From Vibrio plantisponsor (lineage in GTDB: Bacteria > Pseudomonadota > Gammaproteobacteria > Enterobacterales > Vibrionaceae), in assembly GCF_013041605.1 (NCBI RefSeq), contig NZ_JABEQC010000013.1, positions 1 to 64,000 on the forward strand: 64,000 nucleotides of DNA, given 5' to 3'. A program made the position numbers and the translations under genes. A model generated the notes under the pieces. That model saw only the letters and a program-made list of their open reading frames with translations. It was not told where the DNA came from and did not search any database. Below are positions 36,615-47,621 of this stretch, in pieces. The first letter of the stretch is position 1, and every line of letters starts with the position of its first letter.

Positions 36615-38273
36615 ATGAGTGATATTGCACTCTCTATCAGTATCCTTGCTCTGGTAGCGGTGTTAGGTCTGTGGATAGGGAACTGGCGACTCTATGGCGT
36701 TGGTTTAGGGATTGGCGGAGTGCTGTTTGGCGGCATTTTCGTTGGTCACTTTACTGGAGCATGGGGCGTTGAGCTCAACTACCACACTTTACACTTTATC
36801 CAAGAGTTTGGATTAATCTTATTCGTTTATACCATTGGTATTCAGGTTGGCCCCGGTTTCTTTTCGTCACTAAGAAGTTCAGGTTTAAAACTCAACGCCT
36901 TTGCCGCATTGATTGTGTTGTTAGGATGTTTGGTTACTGTTGCTCTCTACTACCTGTTTGATGTCCCTCTTCCTGTTATTCTGGGTGTCTTTTCCGGTGC
37001 GGTAACCAACACGCCATCTCTTGGTGCGGGTCAACAAATCCTGACCGAGCTCGGCGGCCACGAAAACCTGCTTGATATGACAGGTATGGGCTATGCCATC
37101 GCCTACCCGTTTGGTATCTGTGGGATATTGCTCACTATGTGGTTGATTAGGCTTATCTTCCGCGTCAATGTGAATCAAGAAGCCGATGAGTTCGAAGTAA
37201 AAAATGGTCATAAGAAATCAAGCTTACACACCATGAACATATCGGTTAAAAACCCCAACTTAAACGGATTGTTTCTGAAAGATATTCCAGCGCTTAGTGA
37301 CGGTAACATTGTGTGTTCGCGCCTAAAACGCAATGAACAGTTATTGGTACCAAAACCGGACTCTCGCGTAGAGGTCAATGACCTACTCCACCTTGTCGGC
37401 GACAAGAACGCTCTGGAAAAAGCGCGTCTAGTGATTGGCGAAGAGGTTGACGTATCGCTCTCAACCAGAGGCACAGAACTGCGCGTACAACGTTTGGTTG
37501 TTACCAACGAAGTGGTTCTGGGTAAAAAGCTCCGAGACTTAGATCTAAAAGAGAAATATGACGTTGTTGTCTCACGCCTTAACCGTGCAGGTGTTGAGTT
37601 GATACCCACCAGCAATTCCACCCTTCAGTTTGGTGACATCTTAAACTTAGTCGGACGTCAGGAAGCCATTGAAGCGGTTAGCGGCATGGTCGGTAATGCT
37701 CACCAAAAATTGCAACAGGTACAAATGCTGCCTGTGTTTGTCGGCATTGGTCTTGGTGTGTTGCTTGGTTCAATTCCTTTCTACCTACCGGGTTTTCCGG
37801 CAGCAATCAAACTCGGATTGGCTGGCGGTCCGCTGATCGTTGCACTCATTCTTGCCAGAATAGGCAGTATCGGCAAAATGTACTGGTTCATGCCACCCAG
37901 CGCCAACTTGGCGCTACGGGAAATTGGTATCGTACTGTTTTTGGCTGTGGTAGGTCTTAAATCTGGTGGTAACTTTATTGAAACACTGGTGCAAGGCGAT
38001 GGACTCAGTTGGATGGGATATGGTGTCGCTATAACAGCCATTCCGCTGATTACGGTTGGCATATTGGCAAGAGTGCTCGGCCACATTAACTATCTAACTA
38101 TTTGTGGCATGTTGGCTGGTTCAATGACTGATCCACCAGCACTCGCATTTGCCAATGCCTTACATGAATCAAGTGGTGCATCAGCATTAGCTTATGCCAC
38201 TGTGTATCCGCTGGTAATGTGTCTACGAATACTCTCGCCACAAATACTCGCGCTGATACTTTGGGCTATGTAA
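36615..38273 (+). CDS. yidE: YidE-type AspT/YidE/YbjL transporter with two RCK_C domains
   Basis: A 552-residue inner-membrane transporter very close to E. coli YidE in length and sequence: [59 protein letters not shown] and the second half repeat [27 protein letters not shown] and [15 protein letters not shown]. Two TrkA-C (RCK_C) domains lie between the membrane halves (about residues 200-370), probably sensing a ligand. Family members exchange amino or dicarboxylic acids; the substrate of YidE is not established. The ATG at 36615 follows AGGAG by 7 bases. Confidence 0.92.
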   Translation: MSDIALSISILALVAVLGLWIGNWRLYGVGLGIGGVLFGGIFVGHFTGAWGVELNYHTLHFIQEFGLILFVYTIGIQVGPGFFSSLRSSGLKLNAFAALIVLLGCLVTVALYYLFDVPLPVILGVFSGAVTNTPSLGAGQQILTELGGHENLLDMTGMGYAIAYPFGICGILLTMWLIRLIFRVNVNQEADEFEVKNGHKKSSLHTMNISVKNPNLNGLFLKDIPALSDGNIVCSRLKRNEQLLVPKPDSRVEVNDLLHLVGDKNALEKARLVIGEEVDVSLSTRGTELRVQRLVVTNEVVLGKKLRDLDLKEKYDVVVSRLNRAGVELIPTSNSTLQFGDILNLVGRQEAIEAVSGMVGNAHQKLQQVQMLPVFVGIGLGVLLGSIPFYLPGFPAAIKLGLAGGPLIVALILARIGSIGKMYWFMPPSANLALREIGIVLFLAVVGLKSGGNFIETLVQGDGLSWMGYGVAITAIPLITVGILARVLGHINYLTICGMLAGSMTDPPALAFANALHESSGASALAYATVYPLVMCLRILSPQILALILWAM

Positions 38274-38285
38274 CCTGCAAATAAG

Positions 38286-38313
38286 AAAAACCGAGCTTTA
38301 AAGCTCGGTTTTT
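38286..38313. terminator. Bidirectional terminator between yidE and amino-acid ABC operon
   Basis: AAAAACCGAGCTTT / AAAGCTCGGTTTTT, an almost perfect palindrome between convergent genes. Confidence 0.9.
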
Positions 38314-38334
38314 GCGTAGTCTTAGTCCAGACTG

Positions 38335-39087
38335 TTATAGCACTTTCGCCAAGAACTGTTGCAAACGAGGATGGCTTGGATTATCAAACACAGCTTGCGG
38401 GCTATCATCAACCAACAACTTACCGTCTTCCATAAACAACACACGGTCTGCGACTTCACGGGCAAAGCCCATTTCGTGAGTCACGATAACCATGGTCATC
38501 CCTTCTTTTGCCAGACCTTTAATAACGTCCAGAACTTCCCCTACCATCTCAGGGTCAAGGGCCGATGTTGGTTCATCAAACAACATCAAGTCTGGGTTCA
38601 TTGCTAAAGCGCGGGCAATCGCTACACGTTGCTGCTGACCACCGGATAAGTGCGTTGGGTAGTTGTTCATGCGATCTTCAAGACCGACACGTTTTATCAA
38701 CACTTTCGCGGCACCTTCCACCTCATGCTTAGGGCGCTTAGCGACTTTCAAGGGTGCAATCATAACGTTTTCCAACGCAGTCATATGCGGGAATAAGTTG
38801 AAACTTTGGAACACCATTCCCACGTTCTGACGCAATACGTTAATGTCAGTGCTTTTCGCGTACATATCGAAACCATCAACGATGATGGTTCCTGAGCTGA
38901 TCTCTTCTAACTGGTTCAGAGTACGTAAAAACGTCGATTTACCTGAGCCTGAAGGTCCAATGATAACCACAACTTCACCACGTTTTACCGTGGTTGATAC
39001 CGATTTTAAAGCGTGGCAACCATTAGGATAGAACTTGTCGACATTGCTGGCGTAAACCATGTCTTCGCCGTTGTATTCACTAGTCAC
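38335..39087 (-). CDS. Polar amino-acid ABC transporter ATPase (GlnQ-type)
   Basis: A 250-residue ABC ATPase. Walker [12 protein letters not shown]-loop [12 protein letters not shown], signature LSGGQQQR, Walker [15 protein letters not shown] and the switch His in [10 protein letters not shown] are intact. The GTG start at 39087 lies inside the permease gene (8-base overlap), so the two are coupled. Order on this strand is binding protein, permease, ATPase, all one operon. Amino-acid specificity cannot be read from the ATPase. Confidence 0.92.
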   Translation of the reverse strand: MTSEYNGEDMVYASNVDKFYPNGCHALKSVSTTVKRGEVVVIIGPSGSGKSTFLRTLNQLEEISSGTIIVDGFDMYAKSTDINVLRQNVGMVFQSFNLFPHMTALENVMIAPLKVAKRPKHEVEGAAKVLIKRVGLEDRMNNYPTHLSGGQQQRVAIARALAMNPDLMLFDEPTSALDPEMVGEVLDVIKGLAKEGMTMVIVTHEMGFAREVADRVLFMEDGKLLVDDSPQAVFDNPSHPRLQQFLAKVL

Positions 39088-40024
39088 TGGCTGATAACCT
39101 CTTCTCTAAACGTTGAATTGCCCAAGACAGAGTCCCGGTTACTAGTAAGTAAAGTGCTGCGACGGTAAACCACACTTCAAAAGGTGCAAAGCTGCCACTG
39201 ACCACTTCACGACCCGCTTTAGTTAAGTCAGTAATTGAGATTACAGAAACCAGCGATGAGTCTTTGATTAGGTTAATAAACTGACCAGCCAGAGGTGGTA
39301 ACGTGCGTTTTAAGGCTTGTGGAAGAATGATGTAGCGCATCGCTTTTGGATAAGTCATACCCAATGAACGCGCTGCTTCCATTTGCCCTGTCGGAATAGC
39401 CTGAATACCTGCGCGTACGATTTCGGCAACATAAGCACCTGTAAATACTGATAACGCGACAACACCGGCAGTAAAACGATCGAAATCGAGTACGGTTCCG
39501 ATAAAGAAATAAACGATGAAGATTTGAACCAGAAGTGGCGTACCACGTATCAGTTCAACATAGGTTAGAGATAAATTTCTCGCCGCCTGATTTTTGGACA
39601 CCCTCATTAGGCCAAACACAAGGCCAAGCAAAACCGCAAAAATGAGGGAGATAAAGGAAATTTCAACCGTCACCCATAGACCATGAGCAATCGGGCCAAA
39701 CTTCCATTCGTTCAGTTGTGCAACGGCATCGCCTTGGAAAACCAAATCACCGTTTCCAACCAAAAGTGTTGTGTAATGATCAATGATCTGTGGTTGGCTA
39801 GCATCGTCGAATTCAATCGTTAACTGACCCGCTTTAACGACTGCTGTGCCATCTCCGTTTGCACGAAGTTGTTGCATCTCAGTGTTAACGACATACGGCC
39901 AGAGACGATCCCAATGCCAGTTATAGTTAATACTCTTCCCAGAGAAATAGACCGCACCAATAAGCATGGCCATAATTAGGACGTAAATTCCGTGTCCTAT
40001 CCACTTTGAGGATTTTGACTGCAT
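39080..40024 (-). CDS. Polar amino-acid ABC transporter permease (HisM/GlnP family)
   Basis: A 314-residue permease. The core begins at [25 protein letters not shown] and contains [19 protein letters not shown] and the EAA loop [32 protein letters not shown]. Unlike the usual 220-residue permease it has an extra N-terminal membrane segment and about 75 periplasmic residues before the core. The ATG at 40024 is taken rather than the preceding GTG. Confidence 0.9.
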   Translation of the reverse strand: MQSKSSKWIGHGIYVLIMAMLIGAVYFSGKSINYNWHWDRLWPYVVNTEMQQLRANGDGTAVVKAGQLTIEFDDASQPQIIDHYTTLLVGNGDLVFQGDAVAQLNEWKFGPIAHGLWVTVEISFISLIFAVLLGLVFGLMRVSKNQAARNLSLTYVELIRGTPLLVQIFIVYFFIGTVLDFDRFTAGVVALSVFTGAYVAEIVRAGIQAIPTGQMEAARSLGMTYPKAMRYIILPQALKRTLPPLAGQFINLIKDSSLVSVISITDLTKAGREVVSGSFAPFEVWFTVAALYLLVTGTLSWAIQRLEKRLSASD

Positions 40025-40101
40025 CACTCAGATTCTCTTTATTCTTTTTAATGAACTGGGCAACGTTACGCTGCCCAGTTGACTACAGCTTAAGGCGTTA
40101 A

Positions 40102-40908
40102 TTATTGAACGTCTTTCAACCAGTCGTCAGATTTAAACCACTTGTCGTACATACGATCATAAGTACCGTCGCCTTTGATTTGACGTAAGTAGTTATTCAA
40201 GAAATTAAGGAAGTTCGGGTCATCTTGACGAATCGCCCAACCCAGAGGTTCGTAAGTGAACGGTTCAGCTAAGTGCGCAACTTTGCCTTTGTTTTGAGCA
40301 GCGTAGATCGCGTTGTATGGGAAGTCATATACGAAAGCGTCAGCTTTACCGTTAACAACTTGCAGTACGGCATCTACTTCTGTGTCGTAAAGGTCAACTT
40401 TTGCATTGAAAAGGTGTTTCTTCGCAGCTTCAACACCTGTAGTGCCAAGTTTTGTCGAAATGGTGTATTTAGGATCATTCAAATCAGTGTAGCTTTTGAT
40501 TTTACCTTCAAGCGCTGGAGAGAAGATTATTGATTGACCGATAACAATGTACGGGTCAGCAAAGTTAACTTTCAAGTTACGCTCAGGAGTGATAGTCATA
40601 CCACCCATGATGATGTCACATTTGTTGGTTTGAAGCGCAGGGATAATACCATCCCAAGCGGTGTTTACAGGTGTGAACTTAACACCCATAGAGCGAGCCA
40701 TGTGCTTACCCAAGTCGATATCAAAACCAATGAAACGGCCATCTTTGGTTTTCATTTCGAATGGCATGTAGCCCGCGTCGAAACAAACTTTTAATTCACC
40801 TGAGCTAAGAACACCTTCTAGGTCAGACTTTGCCATTGCTTGGTTAGCACCAAGCAGAGAGCAAGCAAAAACAAGTCCAGCAGCTGAAGATTTAATAAAT
40901 TTTTTCAT
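40102..40908 (-). CDS. Amino-acid ABC transporter periplasmic binding protein
   Basis: A 268-residue SBP family 3 protein. Signal peptide MKKFIKSSAAGLVFACSLLGANQAMA; then LKVCFDAGYMPFEMKTKDGRFIGFDIDLGKHMA, the family signature, and DIIMGGMTITPERN. Residues contacting the alpha-amino/carboxyl group are present in the pattern GMTITPER. The start at 40908 begins the signal peptide. First gene of the three-gene transporter operon. Ligand unknown, probably a polar amino acid. Confidence 0.92.
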   Translation of the reverse strand: MKKFIKSSAAGLVFACSLLGANQAMAKSDLEGVLSSGELKVCFDAGYMPFEMKTKDGRFIGFDIDLGKHMARSMGVKFTPVNTAWDGIIPALQTNKCDIIMGGMTITPERNLKVNFADPYIVIGQSIIFSPALEGKIKSYTDLNDPKYTISTKLGTTGVEAAKKHLFNAKVDLYDTEVDAVLQVVNGKADAFVYDFPYNAIYAAQNKGKVAHLAEPFTYEPLGWAIRQDDPNFLNFLNNYLRQIKGDGTYDRMYDKWFKSDDWLKDVQ

Positions 40909-41088
40909 AATATCCCTTATAAAAAATTTTGTTTTTTTCTGTTCGTCCAATGACAAATACGATGTTGTATTGAATATCACGCTGACGCGTACTGACTTCA
41001 AAAACCACAAGATAATGCAACACAATCTAGTAACATTTCAATAACTATCCGAATTTAAAACCAACAAAATGCCATAAAAATTCAGCTT

Positions 41089-42321
41089 TCATCTAAGAAG
41101 ATGACTCAAGTCCCGAATCAAATCAGTTGGTGACTCAAGACCAATGGAAAGTCTGACCACCCCTTTACCTGCTTCCCGAGAAAATTTCGCCTTTTGCTCA
41201 GGACTAAATCGATACGTCGACTTGTCCAAATCATCGGTTTTTAACACCACTGCTAAACTGCGTTGATGTCCTATGGAATAAGCGTAATAAAACATCCTCG
41301 ATTCATGTGCAAACCGTTGCTCAATCAGTTCGATATCCTCTACTTGGAATGCAATAATGCCGCCAAAAAATGCCATTTGCTGCTTAGCCAGAGAAAATTG
41401 TTGATGAGATGCCAAGCCGGGATATAAAACCCTTAGCACCTTGGGGCGGTTTTCTAACCACTCTGCAATGGTTTGCGCTGATTCACAAAGGGTTTTCATA
41501 CGTGGATACATCGTCTCCATACCCCGCATAATTAGCCATGCGCTCTGCGCACTTAAAGATGCACCAAAATAGACGCCAGCAACGCTTCTAAGCTTGCTAA
41601 TCAAGGCTTTTGAGCCAAGTACACACCCGCCAAGCACATCTCCATGCCCGTTAATAAACTTGGTTAAAGAATGAATCACCAAATCCGCCCCCAGTGCAAT
41701 TGGTCGGGTAATAACGGGGGTTGAAAAAGTCGAATCGGCACTGAGTAAGATTCCTCTTTTTTTAAGCAGCAGAGAGACTTCTTGAATATTGGTCAGTCTT
41801 AATAACGGGTTACATGGTGTCTCTATATGCACCAACTTAGTGCTAGGGCGCAGTGCATTTTGCACACTTTTAATGCAAGAAGTATCCACTGCCGTGACTT
41901 CGATTCCATACTGGGGCAATACTTGGGTAGCAAACTCATACACAGCGGCATAGCAGACATCGCTGATGACCAGATGATCTCCTGCTTTGAGTAAAGACAT
42001 AAATACCGCAGTGACCGCGGCCATTCCGCTGGCAGTCGCGAGCCCATCTTCAGCCTGTTCCAAAGTAGCCAAGCGCTGTTCGAGTAAGCGCACTGTCGGG
42101 TTTGTCCAACCAGCATAGAGAAACGGTGAGTCTGAGAGGTCTTCCATGCCTTGTGCTGAAAATGCGCCTTCATTTGGCAGAAAGCTGTGATTTACCGACA
42201 TCACAATGTTCGGAGCAATTGCGTTAGTATGAGGGTCTGGTCGAATAGCCGCATGCACTGCAAGTGTTTCAGGAGCGAAGGTTTCAGGGTTTAACCCTGT
42301 GTCAAAATCATCATTAAGCAT
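41089..42321 (-). CDS. PLP-dependent Cys/Met metabolism enzyme (methionine gamma-lyase / cystathionine synthase family)
   Basis: A 410-residue fold-type I PLP enzyme. TLAVHAAIRPDPHTNAIAPN opens the domain, WTNPTVRLLEQRLATLE and ASGMAAVTAVF bind the cofactor phosphate, SADSTFSTP holds the cofactor Asp and SLTKFINGHGD the Schiff-base Lys (Lys221). The enzyme breaks or forms C-gamma bonds in sulfur amino acids; members are hard to tell apart. The GTG at 42378 gives a longer frame, but several Met codons follow and 42321 best fits family length; this start is uncertain. It diverges from an Lrp-type regulator, suggesting amino-acid-responsive control. Confidence 0.85.
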   Translation of the reverse strand: MLNDDFDTGLNPETFAPETLAVHAAIRPDPHTNAIAPNIVMSVNHSFLPNEGAFSAQGMEDLSDSPFLYAGWTNPTVRLLEQRLATLEQAEDGLATASGMAAVTAVFMSLLKAGDHLVISDVCYAAVYEFATQVLPQYGIEVTAVDTSCIKSVQNALRPSTKLVHIETPCNPLLRLTNIQEVSLLLKKRGILLSADSTFSTPVITRPIALGADLVIHSLTKFINGHGDVLGGCVLGSKALISKLRSVAGVYFGASLSAQSAWLIMRGMETMYPRMKTLCESAQTIAEWLENRPKVLRVLYPGLASHQQFSLAKQQMAFFGGIIAFQVEDIELIEQRFAHESRMFYYAYSIGHQRSLAVVLKTDDLDKSTYRFSPEQKAKFSREAGKGVVRLSIGLESPTDLIRDLSHLLR

Positions 42322-42544
42322 TTTTAATCCAGCCATATCCATTAAGCCAGTCATGATCATTAAACTAGCTAAAGTCACGAGCTAAGAACACGTTGAGGTT
42401 GATAGCCGTTTTTTCTTTCTAAACCGTACGAATGGAGTAATTGTGGATTCCAATTGGTAAACAAAATCCGCTATTCTTGGCACCACATGGAAGATTTACC
42501 GCATTTAGAACCCAATAATGCGGAATAACCGCAAGAGGAAAGCC

Positions 42545-43015
42545 ATGAGTGAAACCACTCTGGATAATTTCGATAAGAAAATACTGGAACTGATGCAAAG
42601 CAACTGCCGTATGGCGAGTGAAAGCATTGCTGAACAGGTAGGCCTGTCCGCTTCTGCCGTGCAAAGACGCATAAAACGTTTGAGGGATGAAGGGGCAATT
42701 CTGGCGGAAGTAGCGGTGATCAAACCCGAGCTTTCCACTCACCCAATGACCTTTATTGCCGGAATCGAAATCGATAGAGACAACTACACCGTCCTGAATA
42801 AATTCAAACGCTGGGCAGAGACTCAACCTTCGATTCAACAGGTGTTTTACGTCACTGGCAATGTCGATTTAATGGTGGTGATGGCGGCTAAAAATGCCAA
42901 ACGTTACGATGAATTTGTTGAACACATCATGGAACAGTTCCCGCAGATTCGCCGTGTAATGACTAACGTAGTGTTAGATACGCCAAAGCAAAGCCTCTAT
43001 CTGCCTGTTGAATAA
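42545..43015 (+). CDS. Lrp/AsnC-family transcriptional regulator
   Basis: A 156-residue regulator: HTH at about residues 5-55 (LDNFDKKILELMQSNCRMASESIAEQVGLSASAVQRRIKRL), then the RAM ligand-binding domain (MTFIAGIEIDRDNYTVLNKF, VTGNVDLMVVM). GAGGA with 5-base spacing supports the ATG at 42545 over the longer frame. It is divergent from the PLP lyase gene and is likely its regulator. Distinct from global Lrp, which is longer and more conserved. Confidence 0.88.
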   Translation: MSETTLDNFDKKILELMQSNCRMASESIAEQVGLSASAVQRRIKRLRDEGAILAEVAVIKPELSTHPMTFIAGIEIDRDNYTVLNKFKRWAETQPSIQQVFYVTGNVDLMVVMAAKNAKRYDEFVEHIMEQFPQIRRVMTNVVLDTPKQSLYLPVE

Positions 43016-43040
43016 CAACCCCGTAAGCTACGCGCATAAA

Positions 43041-43070
43041 AAAGCCGAGAAGATCTCTCTTCTCGGCTTT
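43041..43070. terminator. Bidirectional terminator between Lrp-type gene and speB
   Basis: Perfect 13-bp stem (AAAGCCGAGAAGA / TCTTCTCGGCTTT) with TCTC loop between convergent genes. Confidence 0.92.
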
Positions 43071-43100
43071 CAATTTATTATTTAGCCTGCAGTAAAAGTC

Positions 43101-44027
43101 TTATTCACGCTCTGGATTTGAAGCCCAAACGTAAAGCAGCTCTAGAGCAATCGTCGCACCAGCAAGTGAAGTCAGATCACTTTGGTCGTACGGCGGTGAT
43201 ACTTCTACCACGTCCATACCGATAAGGTTAATGCCTTTCAGTGCGCGGATAATCTTCAGAATTTTGTCTGAAGTTAAACCACCACATACCGGTGTACCAG
43301 TACCCGGTGCAAATGCTGGATCTAAACAGTCAATATCAAACGTTAAGTACACTGGCTTATCACCAACGATTTCACGAATTTGCTCAACGATTTCGTCCGC
43401 AGACATATCGTTCGCTTGCATCGCGTTGATAACGTTAAAACCGTGACCTTCCTGTTTGTACTCAGTACGAATACCCACTTGCACAGAATGACGAGGAGAG
43501 ATCAGACCCTCTTTCGGCGCATGATAGAACATAGTGCCGTGGTCATACGCGCTGCCGTTTGCATATGTATCAGTGTGCGCGTCAAAATGAATCAGCGCCA
43601 TTTCACCGTAGTGTTTCGCGTAGGCACGAAGGATTGGCAGAGTGATGAAGTGGTCACCGCCCAATGCCAATACTGTCTTACCACTTTTTAAAATCTCACT
43701 GGTTGCCGCTTCTAGGCGGTAAGTGAAATCTTCTGCGTCACCGCAGTCAAACACCAAATCACCCGCATCTACTAACTTGATGCGTTTGAACAGGTTGAAA
43801 TCCCATGGGAATTTTTTGCCTTCCCACGCTAGGTTAACTGAGGCGCGACGAATCGCGTCTGGTCCCATACGAGCACCTGGTCGACCTGAAGTCGCCATAT
43901 CCAAAGGCACGCCTAACACCACAACATCAGCATCCGACTCTAGCGGATCTCTCTGGTACGGCTGGCGAAGGAACGTCATTGCATTTGAATACAATGAATA
44001 ATCCGTTTTAGTAAACAAATCATTCAT
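43101..44027 (-). CDS. speB: Agmatinase
   Basis: A 308-residue binuclear manganese ureohydrolase splitting agmatine to putrescine and urea. Metal ligands lie in [21 protein letters not shown] and [18 protein letters not shown]. Length and order match E. coli SpeB. The ATG directly follows the speA stop, and its ribosome site GGAGG is made of the last speA codons, so the pair is translationally linked. Confidence 0.95.
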   Translation of the reverse strand: MNDLFTKTDYSLYSNAMTFLRQPYQRDPLESDADVVVLGVPLDMATSGRPGARMGPDAIRRASVNLAWEGKKFPWDFNLFKRIKLVDAGDLVFDCGDAEDFTYRLEAATSEILKSGKTVLALGGDHFITLPILRAYAKHYGEMALIHFDAHTDTYANGSAYDHGTMFYHAPKEGLISPRHSVQVGIRTEYKQEGHGFNVINAMQANDMSADEIVEQIREIVGDKPVYLTFDIDCLDPAFAPGTGTPVCGGLTSDKILKIIRALKGINLIGMDVVEVSPPYDQSDLTSLAGATIALELLYVWASNPERE

Positions 44028-45950
44028 TTAAAAATCCTCCAAGTAGGTATAACCATTTAAACCATGCTCTAATTCTGCTAACACGTCTTGCTGTTCGTTT
44101 TCAGCCACACGCTGAGAAACCAACTGACGGTAGTTAGCTCTAATTGCGTCTACGTCGATATGTACGTAACGCATCATATCTTCAACCGTGTCACCTTCAT
44201 TGATGAAAGTGATTTCAGATTCGCCTTCGTCTGTAATGTTCACTACAGCACTGTGAGTATCACCAAACAGGTTATGCATATCACCAAGGATCTCTTGGTA
44301 TGCACCTACTAGGAAAAAGCCCATTAGGTAAGAGGTATCTTTTGACCATGCAGGTACAGGCAGCGTTGTTTCAATGCCTTGACCTTCAACGTATTGCTCA
44401 ACCGCACCGTCTGAGTCACAAGTAATATCCAACATCACTGCGCGGCGATCTTCTACATTCTGCAAGTTAGACAGAGGAAGAACCGGGAACACCTGATCGA
44501 TACCCCATGCATCTGGTAACGATTGGAACAGTGAGAAGTTCACAAAGAACTTGTCTGCCAAACGGTCTTGTAACTGATCCAAAATCGGACGGTGGAAACG
44601 GTTTTTCGCACTCATTTTCATGCGTAGTTCATGATAGATGCGTAGCGATAACTGCTCTACCCATGCACGATGTTGCAAGTTAATTACGCCAGTTGAGAAC
44701 AACATGTGCGCTTCATTCAAATCACTTTGCGTATCGTTGTAAATTTCAATCAATGCGCGAGCATCAGTATCATCGTTCAACGTTTCCCAACTGCGCCACA
44801 TGTTTTGTAGCAGCGTAGGTGCATCCGCTTCTGGCTCAACAATCGCTTCAGGCGTGTAACCTTCCGTACCAATTACGTTAGTGATCAGCACTGCGTGATG
44901 CGCCGTCACTGAGCGACCAGATTCCGAAATAATGGTCGGCTTTGGTTGATTGTATAAGTTACATACGTCGCCAACCGTGCTGACGATGTTACGAGCATAT
45001 TCAACCAGACCGTAGTTCATTGAGTTTGAAGACTGGCTACGTGTACCATCGTAGTCGACAGCCAAACCTCCACCCACGTCAAAGTACTGAATGTCTGCAC
45101 CCAGTTCGCGAAGTTCACAGTAGAAACGAGCTGACTCGTTTACACCATTACGCACGTCGCGAATGTTCGCCATTTGCGAACCTAAGTGGAAATGCACAAG
45201 TTGTAGTGCGTCAAGCTGATCTTCTGCTTTCAAACGTTCAATAACAGACAACACTTGAGCCGCAGCCAAACCGAACTTCGATTTTTCACCACCGCTTGAT
45301 TGCCATTTACCCGCACCTTGTGATGCAAGACGAATGCGGATACCTAAGCGAGGTTTAACGCCTAAGCTTTTTGCTTCTTTTAATACCAAATCAAGCTCAG
45401 AAAGCTTCTCTAGTACGATAAATACTTTATGACCAAGCTTTTCGCCGATCAGCGCAAGACGCATATATTCACGGTCTTTATAACCGTTACACACGATTAC
45501 AGAACTTGCTTGTTGCGCCATTGCAAGAACTGCTAATAATTCTGGCTTACTGCCCGCTTCCAAACCCAGTTGTTTTGTCTCTAGCTGAGCTTGGCTCGCT
45601 AAGATTTCATCAACAACTTCACGCTGTTGGTTAACCTTGATTGGGTAAACCAGCAGGTATTTGTTTGGGTAATCGTATTCATCAATTGCCTGATTGAATG
45701 CGTCACAAATGTTGTGAACACGTTGATGCAGGATTTGAGGAAAACGAACAAGCACCGGTAAATTCAAACCGCGTGTTTCTAGCTGACTCACAATTGAACT
45801 CAATTGCGTTTGATATTGGCCATCTTTCCTTGGTGACACATAGACTTCACCTTGGTTATCTATTCCGAAGAAACCTTGGCTCCAATAATGAACGTTATAA
45901 TCAGCACGTACGCGATCTAATTTAGATGATTGTTCCACATTTAATCTCAC
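44028..45950 (-). CDS. speA: Biosynthetic arginine decarboxylase
   Basis: A 640-residue fold-type III PLP enzyme converting arginine to agmatine, first step of the SpeA-SpeB route to putrescine. Cofactor Lys105 lies in [33 protein letters not shown] and [16 protein letters not shown] are also family hallmarks. The C-terminal domain carries DITCDSDG with the catalytic Cys. The GTG at 45950 gives the family N-terminus [11 protein letters not shown]; a second in-frame GTG 12 bases on is an alternative. Transcribed away from proV across a 481-bp gap. Confidence 0.94.
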   Translation of the reverse strand: MRLNVEQSSKLDRVRADYNVHYWSQGFFGIDNQGEVYVSPRKDGQYQTQLSSIVSQLETRGLNLPVLVRFPQILHQRVHNICDAFNQAIDEYDYPNKYLLVYPIKVNQQREVVDEILASQAQLETKQLGLEAGSKPELLAVLAMAQQASSVIVCNGYKDREYMRLALIGEKLGHKVFIVLEKLSELDLVLKEAKSLGVKPRLGIRIRLASQGAGKWQSSGGEKSKFGLAAAQVLSVIERLKAEDQLDALQLVHFHLGSQMANIRDVRNGVNESARFYCELRELGADIQYFDVGGGLAVDYDGTRSQSSNSMNYGLVEYARNIVSTVGDVCNLYNQPKPTIISESGRSVTAHHAVLITNVIGTEGYTPEAIVEPEADAPTLLQNMWRSWETLNDDTDARALIEIYNDTQSDLNEAHMLFSTGVINLQHRAWVEQLSLRIYHELRMKMSAKNRFHRPILDQLQDRLADKFFVNFSLFQSLPDAWGIDQVFPVLPLSNLQNVEDRRAVMLDITCDSDGAVEQYVEGQGIETTLPVPAWSKDTSYLMGFFLVGAYQEILGDMHNLFGDTHSAVVNITDEGESEITFINEGDTVEDMMRYVHIDVDAIRANYRQLVSQRVAENEQQDVLAELEHGLNGYTYLEDF

Positions 45951-46431
45951 ACACTAAGAGAGAATGAAGTGGCTTCGAGAGCCACACCTGACACCCTAAA
46001 TGTCACGCGCTTTATCGGACAAAATAGGGGGTGTGTCTAATCATAATAATTTGTCGTTAAGACAAACTTTTATTGTTTCTAGACACCTGATAAATGTTAG
46101 TAAAAAAAACGCAAAAATGTTGTTTCAAAAGTCTTCGATTTCTATCTTTTTAGATGAAAAAATCTGTCTTAATTATAGACAAAACTCCTTTTTATCTGAC
46201 CTTCCTGACAGGACAACAAATCAACATTTAGTTCCCACACAAAACATTTCTACTCAAATTAATTTCAAAAAATTATAGTCGGGATTATATATTAAATTTC
46301 AGCACGTTACCAATAATAAGCCAACAAATCTCTCAAACAACTCCTTGTATTCATCAAAATTAATAGTTAGTGTACTAATTATTAATTTTGATATTTCACG
46401 TCAAAACCGTACAGCAACAAGGATGAAAAAC
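45951..46431. other. speA / proV divergent intergenic region
   Basis: 481 bp, AT-rich. It holds the 34-bp palindrome at 46356-46389 next to proV. An open frame at 46000-46278 has no ribosome site and unusual composition and is not accepted as a gene. Confidence 0.5.
46356..46389. promoter_or_regulatory. 34-bp palindrome, candidate EctR/CosR-type operator of proVWX
   Basis: Two 16-bp arms match at 15 of 16 positions around a GT spacer; the core is TTAGT-GT-ACTAA. It ends 42 bp before the proV start, overlapping the probable -10 area (a TTGTAT -35-like element is at 46345). The published EctR1 operator, as I recall it, has the same TTAGT-GT-ACTA core. The MarR gene at 49858 is the obvious candidate binder. 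Confidence 0.65.
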
Positions 46432-47619
46432 ATGTCTACCATGCTGGAGGTAAGAAACCTCTATAAAGTATTTGGCGAAACACCGAGTGATGCTTTCTCC
46501 CTGATAGAAAAAGGGTTAAGTAAAGATGAGATTTTCGAACAGACGGGACTCACCGTGGGGGTCAAAGATGTCTCTCTCACGGTTAACGAAGGCGAAATCT
46601 TCGTCATAATGGGTTTGTCAGGCTCAGGAAAATCAACATTAGTTCGATTACTTAACCGCTTAATAGAGCCAACCAAGGGCAACGTTCTGATCAAAGGCAA
46701 AGACATTGCCCATATTTCAGAGCAAGAACTGAGATTGGTTCGTCGTCAAAACATCTCTATGGTTTTCCAAAACTTCGCATTGATGCCTCATATGACTGTG
46801 TTAGAAAACGCAGCATTTGGGCTTGAACTTGCAGGCATTGATGAAGCGACAAGACACAAGAGCGCTAGAAAAGCGTTAGAACGTGTTGGGCTAGATGCCT
46901 ACTGCGAATCTTTTCCTGATGAATTGTCAGGTGGTATGAAGCAGCGTGTTGGTCTTGCCCGTGCACTGACCAATGACCCAGACATACTCTTGATGGATGA
47001 AGCCTTTTCTGCGCTTGACCCACTGATTCGAGCTGAAATGCAGGATGAGCTGATTCGTCTGCAAAACGACGACAAGCGAACCATCGTTTTTATCTCCCAT
47101 GATTTAGACGAAGCAATGCGTATCGGCGACCGTATCGCCATTATGCAAGACGGCGTGGTGGTTCAGGTAGGAACGCCCGACGAAATTCTGCATAACCCTG
47201 CCAATGATTATGTCAGTTCGTTTTTCCGCGGTGTGAATGTGGCATCGGTATTCAGTGCGAAAGACATCGCACGCAAAAAGCCAGCTGCTGTGTTTAAAAA
47301 ACACGATAACGATGGCCCCGCAGCCGCACTGCAACTGCTCATGGATCACGACCGTGACTTTGGCATCGTCGTTGACCGAACCAACAAGTTTAGCGGTATT
47401 GTTTCGATTCACAGTTTGAATGAAGCGAAGAAAGAAAAACGTTCGCTAAGCAGTGCCCTGCTTTCTGACACCATCACGATTCATCCTGACGTTTCCGTTG
47501 GCGATCTCATCAGTCAAGTAGCAGAAGTACCTTATGCGGTACCTGTCGTCGACGACCAAGGACAGTATTTTGGTGTTATTACCAAATCTCGCTTACTTCA
47601 AACTTTAGACAGGGAATAA
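46432..47619 (+). CDS. proV: Glycine betaine/proline ABC transporter ATPase
   Basis: A 395-residue ATPase of the ProU system, which imports glycine betaine and proline betaine for osmoprotection. Walker [12 protein letters not shown], signature LSGGMKQR, Walker [14 protein letters not shown]; two C-terminal CBS domains (about residues 280-395) sense ionic strength in this family. Start chosen at 46432 because AAGGA at 46419-46423 is spaced 8 bases, while the in-frame ATG at 46423 lies within it. First gene of proVWX. Confidence 0.95.
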   Translation: MSTMLEVRNLYKVFGETPSDAFSLIEKGLSKDEIFEQTGLTVGVKDVSLTVNEGEIFVIMGLSGSGKSTLVRLLNRLIEPTKGNVLIKGKDIAHISEQELRLVRRQNISMVFQNFALMPHMTVLENAAFGLELAGIDEATRHKSARKALERVGLDAYCESFPDELSGGMKQRVGLARALTNDPDILLMDEAFSALDPLIRAEMQDELIRLQNDDKRTIVFISHDLDEAMRIGDRIAIMQDGVVVQVGTPDEILHNPANDYVSSFFRGVNVASVFSAKDIARKKPAAVFKKHDNDGPAAALQLLMDHDRDFGIVVDRTNKFSGIVSIHSLNEAKKEKRSLSSALLSDTITIHPDVSVGDLISQVAEVPYAVPVVDDQGQYFGVITKSRLLQTLDRE

Positions 47620-47621
47620 AC

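Noticed and set aside
46000-46278. 92-codon open frame between speA and proV
   Set aside because: No Shine-Dalgarno, low-complexity AT-rich codons, no domain; lies in a divergent promoter region.
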